Source: DATMRF01 sp035566435 | GTDB lineage: Bacteria; Verrucomicrobiota; Verrucomicrobiia; Limisphaerales; UBA8199 | Reading direction: 5' to 3' | NCBI GenBank assembly: GCA_035566435.1 | Contig: DATMRF010000091.1 | Location: forward strand, 1 to 64,000 | Length of the DNA stretch: 64,000 bases | Notes under the pieces: generated by a model | Told to the model about the DNA's origin: nothing | The model's input: the letters and a program-made list of their open reading frames with translations, nothing else | Database searches by the model: none | Position numbers and translations under genes: made by a program | Shown here: one piece after another, positions 16,649 to 25,253 of the stretch | Layout of the letters: the number at the start of each line of letters is the position of its first letter | Numbering within the stretch: the first letter of the stretch is position 1

Positions 16649-17209
16649 ATGAAATCAAAATACATGTTCACGACCCTCGTGTTATCCGCCGGGTTGGTGG
16701 CCGTTTGCGGCTGCAAGAAAGAGGAGCCCGCCCCCGCCGCGCAGCCCCAAAAAACCAGCGAGGCGGCCCCTGCTGCCGCGGGCGACCTCGCGAATGCGGC
16801 CTCAGCCGCCGTAACCCAATCTACACAGCAGGCTGCGGCTCAAGTCAATACTGCGGCCACGGCCGTCACCCAAGCGACTGACCAGTCGGCCACTCAGGTC
16901 AAGACCGCCACCACGGCGGGGACCGACCTGCTCAATTCCGCGACCGCGCCCGCCGCACAAGCGGCGGCGCAAGCCCAGCCTGCCCAGGCACAGGCCCAAA
17001 GCGTGATTGACCGCGCCAAAAGCCTGGTGGCAAGCCAGAAATACACCGATGCTTTGAACACCTTGAGTCAGTTAACAAACATCAAACTGACGCCGGATCA
17101 ACAAAGCTTGGTCGATTCTCTGAAGTCGCAAATTCAAGCTGCGCTGGCCAAAGCCGGTGCCAGCGACGCCGCTTCTGCACTCGGCGGCGTCCTGGGTGGA
17201 AAGAAATGA
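16649..17209 (+). CDS. Ala/Gln-rich lipoprotein
   Basis: ATG 16649 gives 186 residues. A lipoprotein signal (MFTTLVLSAGLVAVCGC) ends at a VCGC lipobox followed by KKEE. A long Ala/Thr/Gln-rich stretch follows (about 30-125; repeats such as AAAQVNTAATAVTQATDQS), predicted to be helical or coiled. A more ordered tail (VIDRAKSLVASQKYTDALN, then LSQLTNIKLTPDQQSLVDSL) resembles a TPR-like helical hairpin. The protein is probably anchored to a membrane facing the periplasm. Function unknown; composition gives little to match. Confidence 0.7.
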   Translation: MKSKYMFTTLVLSAGLVAVCGCKKEEPAPAAQPQKTSEAAPAAAGDLANAASAAVTQSTQQAAAQVNTAATAVTQATDQSATQVKTATTAGTDLLNSATAPAAQAAAQAQPAQAQAQSVIDRAKSLVASQKYTDALNTLSQLTNIKLTPDQQSLVDSLKSQIQAALAKAGASDAASALGGVLGGKK

Positions 17210-17327
17210 TCATCGACGTGGCCGGGCGAGAGAGTTGCCGCCAACCGTTCTCGCTCGTCGTCCGTTGCGGCCCCGTCCGGAACCCACTTGTCTCGCACCA
17301 GCTCCAACTCACAACCGAACTGCAGCC

Positions 17328-18075
17328 GTGAAGCCACCCACCATCCCCACCCTCACGTCGGCCCTTTGCCTGACCGCAGGGCTAACCCTCGCCCAGACGC
17401 CCGCCGTCACCAACGCTCCGTCGAAGTCGCCACCGTGGGAAGCCAGCGCCGCCGCCGGCCTGACCCTCACCCGCGGCAACAGCAAAACCTTGCTCTTCAC
17501 CGCCAACCTGGCGGCTGCAAAAAATGGGACCAAAACGAACTGGGCCTCGGCGCCGACGGCGTTTATGGCGAGAACAACAATGTGAAAAACGCCGAACAAC
17601 TGCGTGGATTCGGGCAATACGATCGGCTCTTTGGCGACCGCATTTTCGCCTACCTCCGCGTCGAAGGCCTGCACGATGGCATCGCGGACGTCAAGTACCG
17701 GATCTCGGTCGGGTCGGGCGGCGGTTATTACTTCATCAAGACCACCAATACGATGCTGCGAGCCGAAATCGGCCCGGGCTACATTTATGAGAGGGACGGT
17801 GATGGCACCACTCATAGCTATATGAGCTTGCGTCTGGCCGAGCGGTTCGAACGCAAGCTGAACGACCACGCCAAAATCTGGCAGGCCGTCGAAGTCCTGC
17901 CCGAAGTGGACCGGTTTAGCAACTACATCATCAACGGCGAGGTCGGTGTCGAAACCACCATGACAAGAAAACTCAACCTCATGACTTACATTCAGGACTG
18001 CTACCACAGTGAGCCCGCAGCCGGCAGGCTCAAGAATGACATCAAGCTGGTCTCGGCGATAAATATAAATTCTGA
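17328..18075 (+). CDS. DUF481 outer-membrane beta-barrel protein, two apparent frameshifts
   Basis: GTG 17328 begins a signal-peptide-like segment (LTSALCLTAGLTLAQ), then WEASAAAGLTLTRGNSKTLL, the hallmark start of DUF481 barrels. The frame breaks at an A6 run (17519-17524). One extra A restores AAAKKWDQNELGLGADGVYG and the following barrel strands (GQYDRLFGDRIFAYLRVEGL; GGGYYFIKTTNTMLRAEIGP). Near 18064 one missing T would restore an ending AINYKF-stop, the terminal-aromatic ending expected of outer-membrane barrels; with both repairs the gene is exactly 250 codons. Uncorrected, the frame runs on to 18175 into the next gene. Two independent single-base losses suggest either assembly error or a recent pseudogene. 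Confidence 0.65.
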
Positions 18076-18116
18076 ACCGCACGGGGGCTCAGGCAAACCC
18101 ATCAACCCATCTTCCT

Positions 18117-20333
18117 ATGACAAACCCAACTCCTTCCTCCAGGCAATGGCGATTCTTTCGCGCCGGCGGCTTTGACCAGGTGAAGCTTGAGAGTGGCGCC
18201 GACCTCATGGCCCTCGACCAACTCGACCTTAAACTCTGGGTCGCGCTGGCTTGCCCGGCTTCCGGTTTGGAATTCGACAAGGCTACCCTGGCCCTCATCG
18301 ACGCCGACAAGGACGGACGCGTCCGCGCTCCGGAGTTGATCGCCGCCGTTAAATGGGCGGGCGGCCTGCTCAAGAACCCTGACGACCTCCTCAAAGGCGC
18401 TGCCACCCTCCCGCTGGAAGCCATCAATGACTCCACCCCGGAAGGCAAACCGATCGCCTCCTTTGCCCGCAATGTTCTGGGTAAAAAAGACTCGGAGGTC
18501 ATCTCGCTCGATGAGTCCGCCACCGCCAACCTAACCTTCGTCGCCAAGCCCTTAAATGGCGACGGCATCGTCCCCGCCGACTCAGCCGCCGCCGACACCA
18601 CCAAAGCCGTCATCAATGACATCATCGCATGCCTTGGACCCGATGCCGACGCCAGCGGCAAGCCCGGCGTCAGCCAGCCTAAAGTGGACCAGTTCTTCGC
18701 CGAAGCCGCCGCTTATTCCGATTGGTGGAAGCAGGCTGAAGGCAACGCCACCATCCTTCCGCTCGGCCTCGCGACTACAGCTGCCGCCGCTGCCGTCAGG
18801 GCCGCCCGGGCCAAAGTCGATGACTACTTCGCCCGCTGCCGGCTGGCCGCTTTCGACCCACGAGCGCTCAACGCCCTGAACCGCGAGGAAAAGGAGTTTT
18901 TGGCGCTGGCCGCCAAGGACCTCACGATTACCTCCTCCGAAATCGCCGCGCTGCCGCTGGCTCGCATCCAGCCCGGCGCTCCTCTCCCCCTCGCAGAAAC
19001 CGTGAACCCCGCCTGGGATGCCGTCCTTGCCAACCTCCACGCCGATGCTGTGAAACCGCTCGTCGGCGACAAGTCGGCCCTCACCGAAGCCGACTGGGCC
19101 GACCTCCTTGCTAAACTCGCGCCTTTCGAGGCTTGGGACAGCACCAAGGCTGGTGCGAAAGTCGAGAAACTCGGTCTCAAACGCGTCCGCGAAATCCTCT
19201 CCGCCAACACCAGGGCTGGCGTCACCGACCTCATCGCTAAAGACAAAGCCGAGGAAGCCCATGCTCAGGCCATCATCGGCCTCCATCGCCTCGTCCGCTA
19301 CCACCGCGACCTCTACCAACTCTGCAACAACTTCGTCTCCTTCCACGATTTCTACTCCCGCAAACGCAAGGCGATCTTCCAGGCCGGCACGCTCTACCTC
19401 GACCAGCGCGCTTGCGAACTTTGCCTCACCGTCGAAGACGCCGCCAAACATGCCGCCATGGCCGGCCTCGCCGGCACCTACCTCGCCTATTGTGATTGTG
19501 TTCGCAAGGGCACTGGCGAAAAAATGCAGATCGTCGCCGCCTTCACCGCCGGCGACTCGGACAACCTCATGCCCGGGCGCAACGGCATCTTCTTCGACAT
19601 CAAGGGACTCGACTGGGACGCTACGATCACTAAGATCATCGACAACCCGATCAGCATCCGGCAGGCGTTTTTCTCCCCTTACAAGAAGCTGGTGCGGATG
19701 ATCGAAGAACAAGTGGCGAAACGCGCGGCAGCCGCGGACGCCGGGGTGGATGCTCAACTCGCCGCCACGGCTCAAGCCGCCAGCGGTGCCCCGACCGCTC
19801 CCCCCGGAGCCTCCACCAAGCAGAAAATCGATACCGGCACCCTGGCTGCAATTGGCTTGGTGCTGACCACCTTGTTGGGGGCTTTGGGCGGCATTTTCGG
19901 GCGTCTGCTCGGTCTGCCCTGGTGGCAAATCCCCATGGCGTTAGTCGCCATGGTCGTCGCCGTTTCCACACCCTCCATGCTCATGGCGTACCTCAAGCTC
20001 CGCCGCCGCAACCTCGGCCCCATCCTCGACGCCAACGGCTGGGCCGTAAACGCCAAGGCGAAAATGAACGTCCCGTTCGGCGGGTCGCTGACCAGCGTTG
20101 CCGCGCTGCCACCTGGCTCCCAACGCGACCTCGTCGATCCCTTCGCCGAGAAAAAGAGTCCTTGGCCAAAGGTCGTCGTCGTCGTCATTCTGCTCATCCT
20201 CGCCTACCTCGCGTTGGACAAGATGGGCTTCATCTACGAATGGACCAACGGCCGTCTCGGCGAACCCAAACCGGTCAGAATCCAGAAGCCTCCCGCTGCC
20301 TCAGCCGCGCCTGCCGAGGCTCCTGCAAAATAA
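18117..20333 (+). CDS. hypothetical EF-hand protein with C-terminal membrane helices
   Basis: A 738-residue protein with one canonical EF-hand loop at 62-73 (D62, D64, D66, G67, E73; DADKDGRVRAPE), implying Ca2+ binding. The large central region (80-540) is helical and alanine-rich with no family I recognise. Hydrophobic segments occur at about 563-585 (LGALGGIFGRLLGLPWWQI), 590-615 and 680-700 (VVVVVILLILAYLALDKMGF). There is no signal peptide, so most of the protein is probably cytoplasmic and tethered by its C-terminal third. It follows the DUF481 gene closely, and a terminator-like hairpin lies just after its stop. Confidence 0.7.
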   Translation: MTNPTPSSRQWRFFRAGGFDQVKLESGADLMALDQLDLKLWVALACPASGLEFDKATLALIDADKDGRVRAPELIAAVKWAGGLLKNPDDLLKGAATLPLEAINDSTPEGKPIASFARNVLGKKDSEVISLDESATANLTFVAKPLNGDGIVPADSAAADTTKAVINDIIACLGPDADASGKPGVSQPKVDQFFAEAAAYSDWWKQAEGNATILPLGLATTAAAAAVRAARAKVDDYFARCRLAAFDPRALNALNREEKEFLALAAKDLTITSSEIAALPLARIQPGAPLPLAETVNPAWDAVLANLHADAVKPLVGDKSALTEADWADLLAKLAPFEAWDSTKAGAKVEKLGLKRVREILSANTRAGVTDLIAKDKAEEAHAQAIIGLHRLVRYHRDLYQLCNNFVSFHDFYSRKRKAIFQAGTLYLDQRACELCLTVEDAAKHAAMAGLAGTYLAYCDCVRKGTGEKMQIVAAFTAGDSDNLMPGRNGIFFDIKGLDWDATITKIIDNPISIRQAFFSPYKKLVRMIEEQVAKRAAAADAGVDAQLAATAQAASGAPTAPPGASTKQKIDTGTLAAIGLVLTTLLGALGGIFGRLLGLPWWQIPMALVAMVVAVSTPSMLMAYLKLRRRNLGPILDANGWAVNAKAKMNVPFGGSLTSVAALPPGSQRDLVDPFAEKKSPWPKVVVVVILLILAYLALDKMGFIYEWTNGRLGEPKPVRIQKPPAASAAPAEAPAK

Positions 20334-20335
20334 AA

Positions 20336-20371
20336 AGAGGGGCTGCGGCACCGAGTGCCCAGCCCTCCCTT
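20336..20371 (+). terminator. candidate intrinsic terminator
   Basis: Immediately after the EF-hand gene stop, GAGGGGCTGCGGCAC pairs with GTGCCCAGCCCTC with two single-base bulges around a 3-nt loop, followed by CCTTT. The U-tract is weak, so this is a possible rather than certain Rho-independent terminator. Confidence 0.4.
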
Positions 20372-20449
20372 TCAGCGAGTCCTCAAACTAAAAGGCGTGC
20401 CGTCGCGACCTCACGCCTCGCATCTGAGTCCTGGCGTTAGATCATGGCC

Positions 20450-21598
20450 TCAGTCTTTGTCTCCCTGACTTTTGGGAACCATTACCGTGACGGTCTTTGT
20501 GTCAGACAGGTTCCCGGAGACGTCTTTAGCTTGCACGGTGATGGTGTACGTCCTCGCGCTTCCCTGGGGGTTTTTCTCGGCGCGTAGTTTCACCGTATGG
20601 TCGCCCGTGATCACCCAATCCGGGTCCTTTGAAGCATCATTGCGGGCGCTGGCCGGCTCATCGCTCGTCACGCTCACGATCTTCCAGGTGGTCGCATCGC
20701 ATGTGTCGGTGACTTGTGCGAAGACTCGCACGTTCACCCATTTGTCGTTGGGGGGCCAGAGCACCTTCGGGTCAGCCGCTACCTTGGTGATTACAGGTGG
20801 CGTCGTGTCCACAACTTTGATGACCGTCCCGCACGAGGCGGTGCTACCGCCGGAGTCTGTCACGGTCACTCCCACGTGATTCGTGCCGAGCCCCAGTGAA
20901 GTCATGAAGAGGACGTTGGCCAGCGTTGGGGGACTGGTGGCGGGGAGCGTGTTGGTCTGCACAGCAACTCCATTTACGGTCCACACCACGGTCAGGGCAT
21001 CACCGTCCGGGTCGCCAACCACCACCGTCACCTGGGCCAGCGTGCCACATTCTAGGGTCGAGTCGGATGGGCAGCTCACGGTCGGCGGCGTATTGGGGGC
21101 CGGAAGCAGTTGGCCCCGGATCTCGCCGCCGGGGTATTGCGGAGTGTGAATGTTAATGTAATTTAAGCCGGCCATCAGGTTCGAAACGTCGTTTGTCCCT
21201 ATGGGGACGGCGCCGAAAATGATGCCCCCATTCGTCGGGTTTGCGGCTGGAAAATGGTAGGCAGTCAGAGGAATCAGCACCCCCGCGTTGGTCCCGGGCC
21301 CGGCCGGGCTGTGGATATGCATCGCTATTGCGGCGCCGGTCAGGTTCGAAAACCCGGCCGCCGAGCCGTAGCCGATCGCAAGGTGCAGGATGTTGCTCGA
21401 AGAGTCGAAGACGAGGCCGCCGGAGATCGCTCCGCCCGTGCCGGTGCTGTTGGTCGGTGGTGGAACCTCGTTCATCCAACTCATCCCCACTGCTTTGTCG
21501 CTGCCAGGCGGGGAGAGTGAGAACCGAATCATAGCGGCCTGCGTGGAGAGCGCTGCAAACAATAGTAATGTTAATAATGCCTTCATAGAACGTTTCAT
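20450..21598 (-). CDS. secreted CHRD-domain protein with Ig-like repeats
   Basis: ATG 21598 gives 382 residues with a signal peptide (MKALLTLLLFAALSTQAA). A CHRD (chordin-type) domain spans about 24-155: AIGYGSAAGFSNLTGAAIAM, HIHSPAGPGTNAGVLIPL and IHTPQYPGGEIRGQL are characteristic. Two Ig/HYR-like domains follow (about 158-260, PTVSCPSDSTLECGTLAQVT, and 265-375). CHRD domains are common in exported bacterial proteins of uncertain role. No membrane anchor or sorting signal is visible. It converges with the EF-hand gene. Confidence 0.82.
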   Translation of the reverse strand: MKRSMKALLTLLLFAALSTQAAMIRFSLSPPGSDKAVGMSWMNEVPPPTNSTGTGGAISGGLVFDSSSNILHLAIGYGSAAGFSNLTGAAIAMHIHSPAGPGTNAGVLIPLTAYHFPAANPTNGGIIFGAVPIGTNDVSNLMAGLNYINIHTPQYPGGEIRGQLLPAPNTPPTVSCPSDSTLECGTLAQVTVVVGDPDGDALTVVWTVNGVAVQTNTLPATSPPTLANVLFMTSLGLGTNHVGVTVTDSGGSTASCGTVIKVVDTTPPVITKVAADPKVLWPPNDKWVNVRVFAQVTDTCDATTWKIVSVTSDEPASARNDASKDPDWVITGDHTVKLRAEKNPQGSARTYTITVQAKDVSGNLSDTKTVTVMVPKSQGDKD

Positions 21599-21786
21599 GT
21601 TAACGGTAAGCGTGCCGCGTCACGCGATGGATTTTTTGTGATCTACCACTATACCACGGTTCTGAGGTGATGCAAATAGGGTGGCTAGAGAGGCAAAGAT
21701 TCTTCTGTCCGCGCTTTGTGTTTGGTTGAAACGCTTCCGCGCTGCAACCACCGGTGTCTATCTGTGGTCCAACTGCCCCTTTAGGT

Positions 21787-23541
21787 TCAAAAACCGGCGC
21801 GCCCCGCCCTCTTCTCCAGGTTCAGCTCCACGAAATACACCGGCAACAGAGCATCTCCGCCATAGCGCACCCGGTAGGCGAAGGTATTCGCTTGGGGCTC
21901 AGGCGGCTGCGTTCCCGGGCCGTCCGGTGCGCGAAATGACAGGTTCAGAACCAGCCCCCCGTCGGCCCCGGGCCTGACATGTTTGAGCAGGCGCAGAGGA
22001 ATCGCGATTTCGTAATTCGTCCTATCGCCCTCAACTCCTGAAGCGCTGCTTACCCCCGGCACTCTGGCCTTCGCGTTGCGCCCGGGACTCGCGTTTCGCG
22101 CTCCCCGGATTCCGCCGCTGAACCCGAGACGCAGAAAATCCCCGCTGAAGCCCGTGTCGTCCAGGCGCCGGGCAATCCCGATTTGCAGGTCGTCGATAAC
22201 AGCGGATTCATCCTCCTCCGCCGCCTTAACAGTTGGAATCGTGACCGCCAGGTAAAGGGTTTCATCAGTGTTGAACGCTCGGAGCTGGGCTTCCGCGCTC
22301 GACCGGTTGCTGAGGATTAAGGACGGAACACCCTCCCAGTCACCTAGTTGGCCATCCAAAGTGGGCGCCCGGCGTCGGTAACGCGTGGCTGCCTTCTGGA
22401 CCACCAGCAGCTCACGGTGAAAGCGATGGCGCCGCTGTCCCGCGACCACGTTGAATTCCAGCCGGGGCAGCGACTGCAACGTCGCCGCGTCTTTGAGCGC
22501 CTGCACGGTGAAGCTGTATTGATGCGTTCCTCCTGGGGGAATCTGGACCGACGCCCCTGCCGGCTGCACCGCGAAAGCGCTCGGGTCGAAGACCCACGAG
22601 GCCTTGCCGGCGAGAAAATCAGGATACGGGTTCCTGAGCGACACGGAGAACTCCGCTCCTTTTGTCAATTCCTGCGCCCCTGGTTCGAACCCGATCCGGG
22701 AACTGTGCTGGTCGCCAAACTGAAGACCGCCCATCACATCCGCATCCGCGTCCGTCAACTCGCCCCGCTCGGTGACCACCCGCAGATCCCACTGGTCTCC
22801 GTTAACCCTCACGACCACGAAATGATGGACCCCGCCCGATTTTTTGTAATCGGGTATTAGTTCAGCGCCGCCACCGCCCGTAATGAAATAGCGGATGCCG
22901 TCAAATTCCCGGCTCGGACCGTAGGTGTGATAGTGCCCGGCGAACACGGCCCGGACGCAGGATTCCTTGAACAGCGGGTGAAGGGTTTGGGCCCAAAACT
23001 CGTAATACTTTGGCGCGACCCGCTCAGGTTCCCAAACCGGGAAGTGGAAGAAGACGAAAGTCGGCCGTTCCTTTGTCCCTTTGAGATCGTCCTGCAGCCA
23101 GGCGAGCTCCACCGCCCCAATATAGCCTCCGCGTTGGGCCTCGGTGTTGTCCAGCAGCACGAAATGACAGCCGCCGAAATCGAACGACTGGTAGCACTTG
23201 CCAAAGCGGCGGGTGTAAATCCTCCGGGCCTCCTTCGAATGCGTGTCGTGGTTTCCCGGGGCCTGGTAGTAGGGCGCCTCGATCGCCTTGATGACCCGCT
23301 CGTATTTGTCCCACTGCTTCTCTTTGCTGCGCGGACCGTAACCGTAGATCAGGTCGCCCAGGTTGATCACGAACGCCGGCTTCAAGGCATTGATCTCCGG
23401 AATCAAACCTTCGAACAGGCGGAAGTCTTCACTCTCGAACCGCGGCCGGGTGTCGCCAATAACGACAAACTCAAATTCGTCGGCCGGCGCAGGCGCGGCC
23501 GCCAGCGCCCCCATCAGCAGGAAGATCAAGCGACCATTCAT
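21787..23541 (-). CDS. secreted calcineurin-like metallophosphoesterase with CBM9-like C-terminal domain
   Basis: ATG 23541 gives 584 residues with a signal peptide (GRLIFLLMGALAAAPAPA). The dinuclear-metal motifs of calcineurin-like phosphoesterases appear in order: VVIGDTRPR, NLGDLIYGYG, GNHDTH and GHYHTYG, within about residues 20-290. A beta domain follows (290-385). The last 200 residues (LDGQLGDWEGVPSLILSNR) resemble the carbohydrate-binding CBM9-like domains that often end secreted proteins. It likely hydrolyses phosphoesters in the periplasm or outside; substrate unknown. The frame is open for 19 more codons upstream, but the signal peptide favours this start. Confidence 0.82.
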   Translation of the reverse strand: MNGRLIFLLMGALAAAPAPADEFEFVVIGDTRPRFESEDFRLFEGLIPEINALKPAFVINLGDLIYGYGPRSKEKQWDKYERVIKAIEAPYYQAPGNHDTHSKEARRIYTRRFGKCYQSFDFGGCHFVLLDNTEAQRGGYIGAVELAWLQDDLKGTKERPTFVFFHFPVWEPERVAPKYYEFWAQTLHPLFKESCVRAVFAGHYHTYGPSREFDGIRYFITGGGGAELIPDYKKSGGVHHFVVVRVNGDQWDLRVVTERGELTDADADVMGGLQFGDQHSSRIGFEPGAQELTKGAEFSVSLRNPYPDFLAGKASWVFDPSAFAVQPAGASVQIPPGGTHQYSFTVQALKDAATLQSLPRLEFNVVAGQRRHRFHRELLVVQKAATRYRRRAPTLDGQLGDWEGVPSLILSNRSSAEAQLRAFNTDETLYLAVTIPTVKAAEEDESAVIDDLQIGIARRLDDTGFSGDFLRLGFSGGIRGARNASPGRNAKARVPGVSSASGVEGDRTNYEIAIPLRLLKHVRPGADGGLVLNLSFRAPDGPGTQPPEPQANTFAYRVRYGGDALLPVYFVELNLEKRAGRAGF

Positions 23542-23598
23542 ACGTCTCGCGGTCACCGCTGTCGAAACAACTATAAAGTCATTCTGAAAACCTGTCAT

Positions 23599-23924
23599 GA
23601 CTTTTATCGGCGGCTTCGCGAGGAGCGCGTTTCGCGTCTCCGAGGATCTGCTGCGTAGTTCTAAAGCACTTCAGTTCCCCTCACCCTTACCCTCCCGGAG
23701 GGAGATTTCAAACGGGAAGGGACAGGTGGAACGAGGGGGACGAAAGAAAGGCGGCATGTTCGGTAGGTTTGGGTTTGACGGCTGGCCTTTCTGGCGCTGG
23801 GTTCTCGGGTCGGAGCTTTGGCTTGACTACCGCTGCGCCGGGTGGTGTAAATGCGTGCATCGGACCTCGCTCCGCTTACTAGCCGATGACGGGTGAGTCC
23901 GAGTTGTCGAGAAAGCGCACGACT
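23599..23924. other. intergenic region between divergent genes
   Basis: About 325 bp between the metallophosphoesterase and zinc-ribbon genes. It contains a short palindrome CCCTCCCGGAGGG near 23690 within a CCCTCACCCTTACCC context, like GC-rich repeat fragments elsewhere in the window. No gene is supported. Confidence 0.4.
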
Positions 23925-25133
23925 ATGGCTGACATCAAATTTTCCTGCCCCCATTGCAATCAACACATCACATGCGATGAACTTTGGGGCGGCCACGAAT
24001 TGCAATGTCCCAGTTGCCAGGGCCAGCTGGCGGTGCCCGCCCGGCCCGCGCCGGCTGCGGCCCCGCCTCCGCCGCCTGCCCCTCCGGCCGGCCGCGGAAG
24101 CTCGGTGACGTTCAAGCCGCCGGCGGGCGCAGCGCCCAAGCTCGCGCTGGGACAGGCGCCGGCCCAGGCGGCCGCCGCCGCCGCCCAGCGTTCGATACCG
24201 ATCCGCAACCTGACACCGCCCCCACCTAAGAAGACCAATCGATTGCTCAAGTATGCCGTCACGACGCTGGTGGTGCTGGTCGCTGGCGCGGGCGGTTATT
24301 TTGGTTTTCTGTGGCTTCGGCAAATGCAGGCCAGCGCCAATGAGAAAAGCCGTGCTGAGGAGGCAAGGAATTCGGGCCAGAGCCAGGTGGGCCATATCGC
24401 CAGTTTGAACTCGGTGCTGGATGCGACTGAGCCGGGGCATTCGCTCGGGGAGCTAAGCGAGCGTAAGAGCAGTGGCCCGCGCCAGCGCCGAACGGGCGTC
24501 GGAACGGAAATTCCCGTCGGCGGCGGCGGTCCCGCCGCGTCGCCGATGGGCGCGGATAATTCGCCGGTCGTCGCCCCGGCCTATACGCTGGACGTCGCGG
24601 CGGCGAAGATTCCCGACGGGCGCGTCAACGGGACGATTTCCGGGTCGAACTTTGCCGCCGAGGCGGTCCGGCTCGAGCCGGTCGGCTCGGCGCAGGTGTT
24701 GCGGCTGCTGCAAGGGCCGCTCGTTTCGCCGGACCGCGAGGTCCTGGTTTATCTCCACCTCAAACCGGGTGAAAGGCTGGGCGGCCAGACCCTGAGCGTC
24801 GCCAGCGACATGAAGGGCTCGGGTGTGCCCCAGGTTTCGAAGCGCTGGAAACTAACGCCACGGTCAGCGCCGTCATTGAAAGCGTTCAACACCGGCTACG
24901 CGATGAAGCTCGAGCTCGGCGCTGTCACGAATGGCCTGGTCGCGGGGAAGATCTTCCTCGCCCTGCCCGACACGGAACAGACAGTGGTGGCCGGCGGATT
25001 TAGTGCCAGCATTATTATCCCCGACCCGACCGCACAAATGCAGGCGACTCCAACGGTCGCGCCGATGGTGCCGGGCGGGGGTGACGCAGCGACGCGGGCG
25101 ATGATGGACCAGCGGTATGGGATAAAACGTTAA
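23925..25133 (+). CDS. zinc-ribbon single-pass membrane protein with uncharacterised C-terminal domain
   Basis: ATG 23925 gives 402 residues. An N-terminal zinc ribbon (CPHCNQHITCDELW...CPSC, residues 6-30) is followed by a Pro/Ala-rich linker, one transmembrane helix (YAVTTLVVLVAGAGGYFGFL, about 106-126), a second linker and a C-terminal beta domain (225-375). The order matches the minus-strand gene at 42488-43354, and both C-terminal domains share the pattern G-x-I-x-G-x-x-F, FN-x-GYA and I-x-x-x-LPD followed by a G-F/T pair. The two are paralogues carrying a domain I cannot name. Topology suggests a cytoplasmic ribbon and an external beta domain. Confidence 0.7.
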   Translation: MADIKFSCPHCNQHITCDELWGGHELQCPSCQGQLAVPARPAPAAAPPPPPAPPAGRGSSVTFKPPAGAAPKLALGQAPAQAAAAAAQRSIPIRNLTPPPPKKTNRLLKYAVTTLVVLVAGAGGYFGFLWLRQMQASANEKSRAEEARNSGQSQVGHIASLNSVLDATEPGHSLGELSERKSSGPRQRRTGVGTEIPVGGGGPAASPMGADNSPVVAPAYTLDVAAAKIPDGRVNGTISGSNFAAEAVRLEPVGSAQVLRLLQGPLVSPDREVLVYLHLKPGERLGGQTLSVASDMKGSGVPQVSKRWKLTPRSAPSLKAFNTGYAMKLELGAVTNGLVAGKIFLALPDTEQTVVAGGFSASIIIPDPTAQMQATPTVAPMVPGGGDAATRAMMDQRYGIKR

Positions 25134-25245
25134 AACGTGACATGTGAAACGTGGTGCGTGGAAAGTGAAACGTGGAAAAACAGGCGCCGGCGCTCAATCG
25201 CCCATGTTCCGTCTTAACGTTTTAACTCTTTCAACGTTTTAACGG
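25121..25245. repeat. degenerate short tandem repeats with inverted ends
   Basis: The gap before the histidine kinase is made of degenerate units: GATAAAACGTTAAAACGTGA, GTGAAACGTGG and GTGCGTGGAAAGTGAAACG, then TTAACGTTTTAACTC and TTTCAACGTTTTAACG at the far end. The outer blocks are inverted relative to each other (AAAACGTT versus AACGTTTT). The pattern recalls the STRR repeats of cyanobacteria. Confidence 0.5.
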
Positions 25246-25253
25246 CGACGACC

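Noticed and set aside
20450..23541. Single operon of the CHRD and metallophosphoesterase genes
   Set aside because: The 190-bp gap and absence of shared function leave no support beyond common strand.
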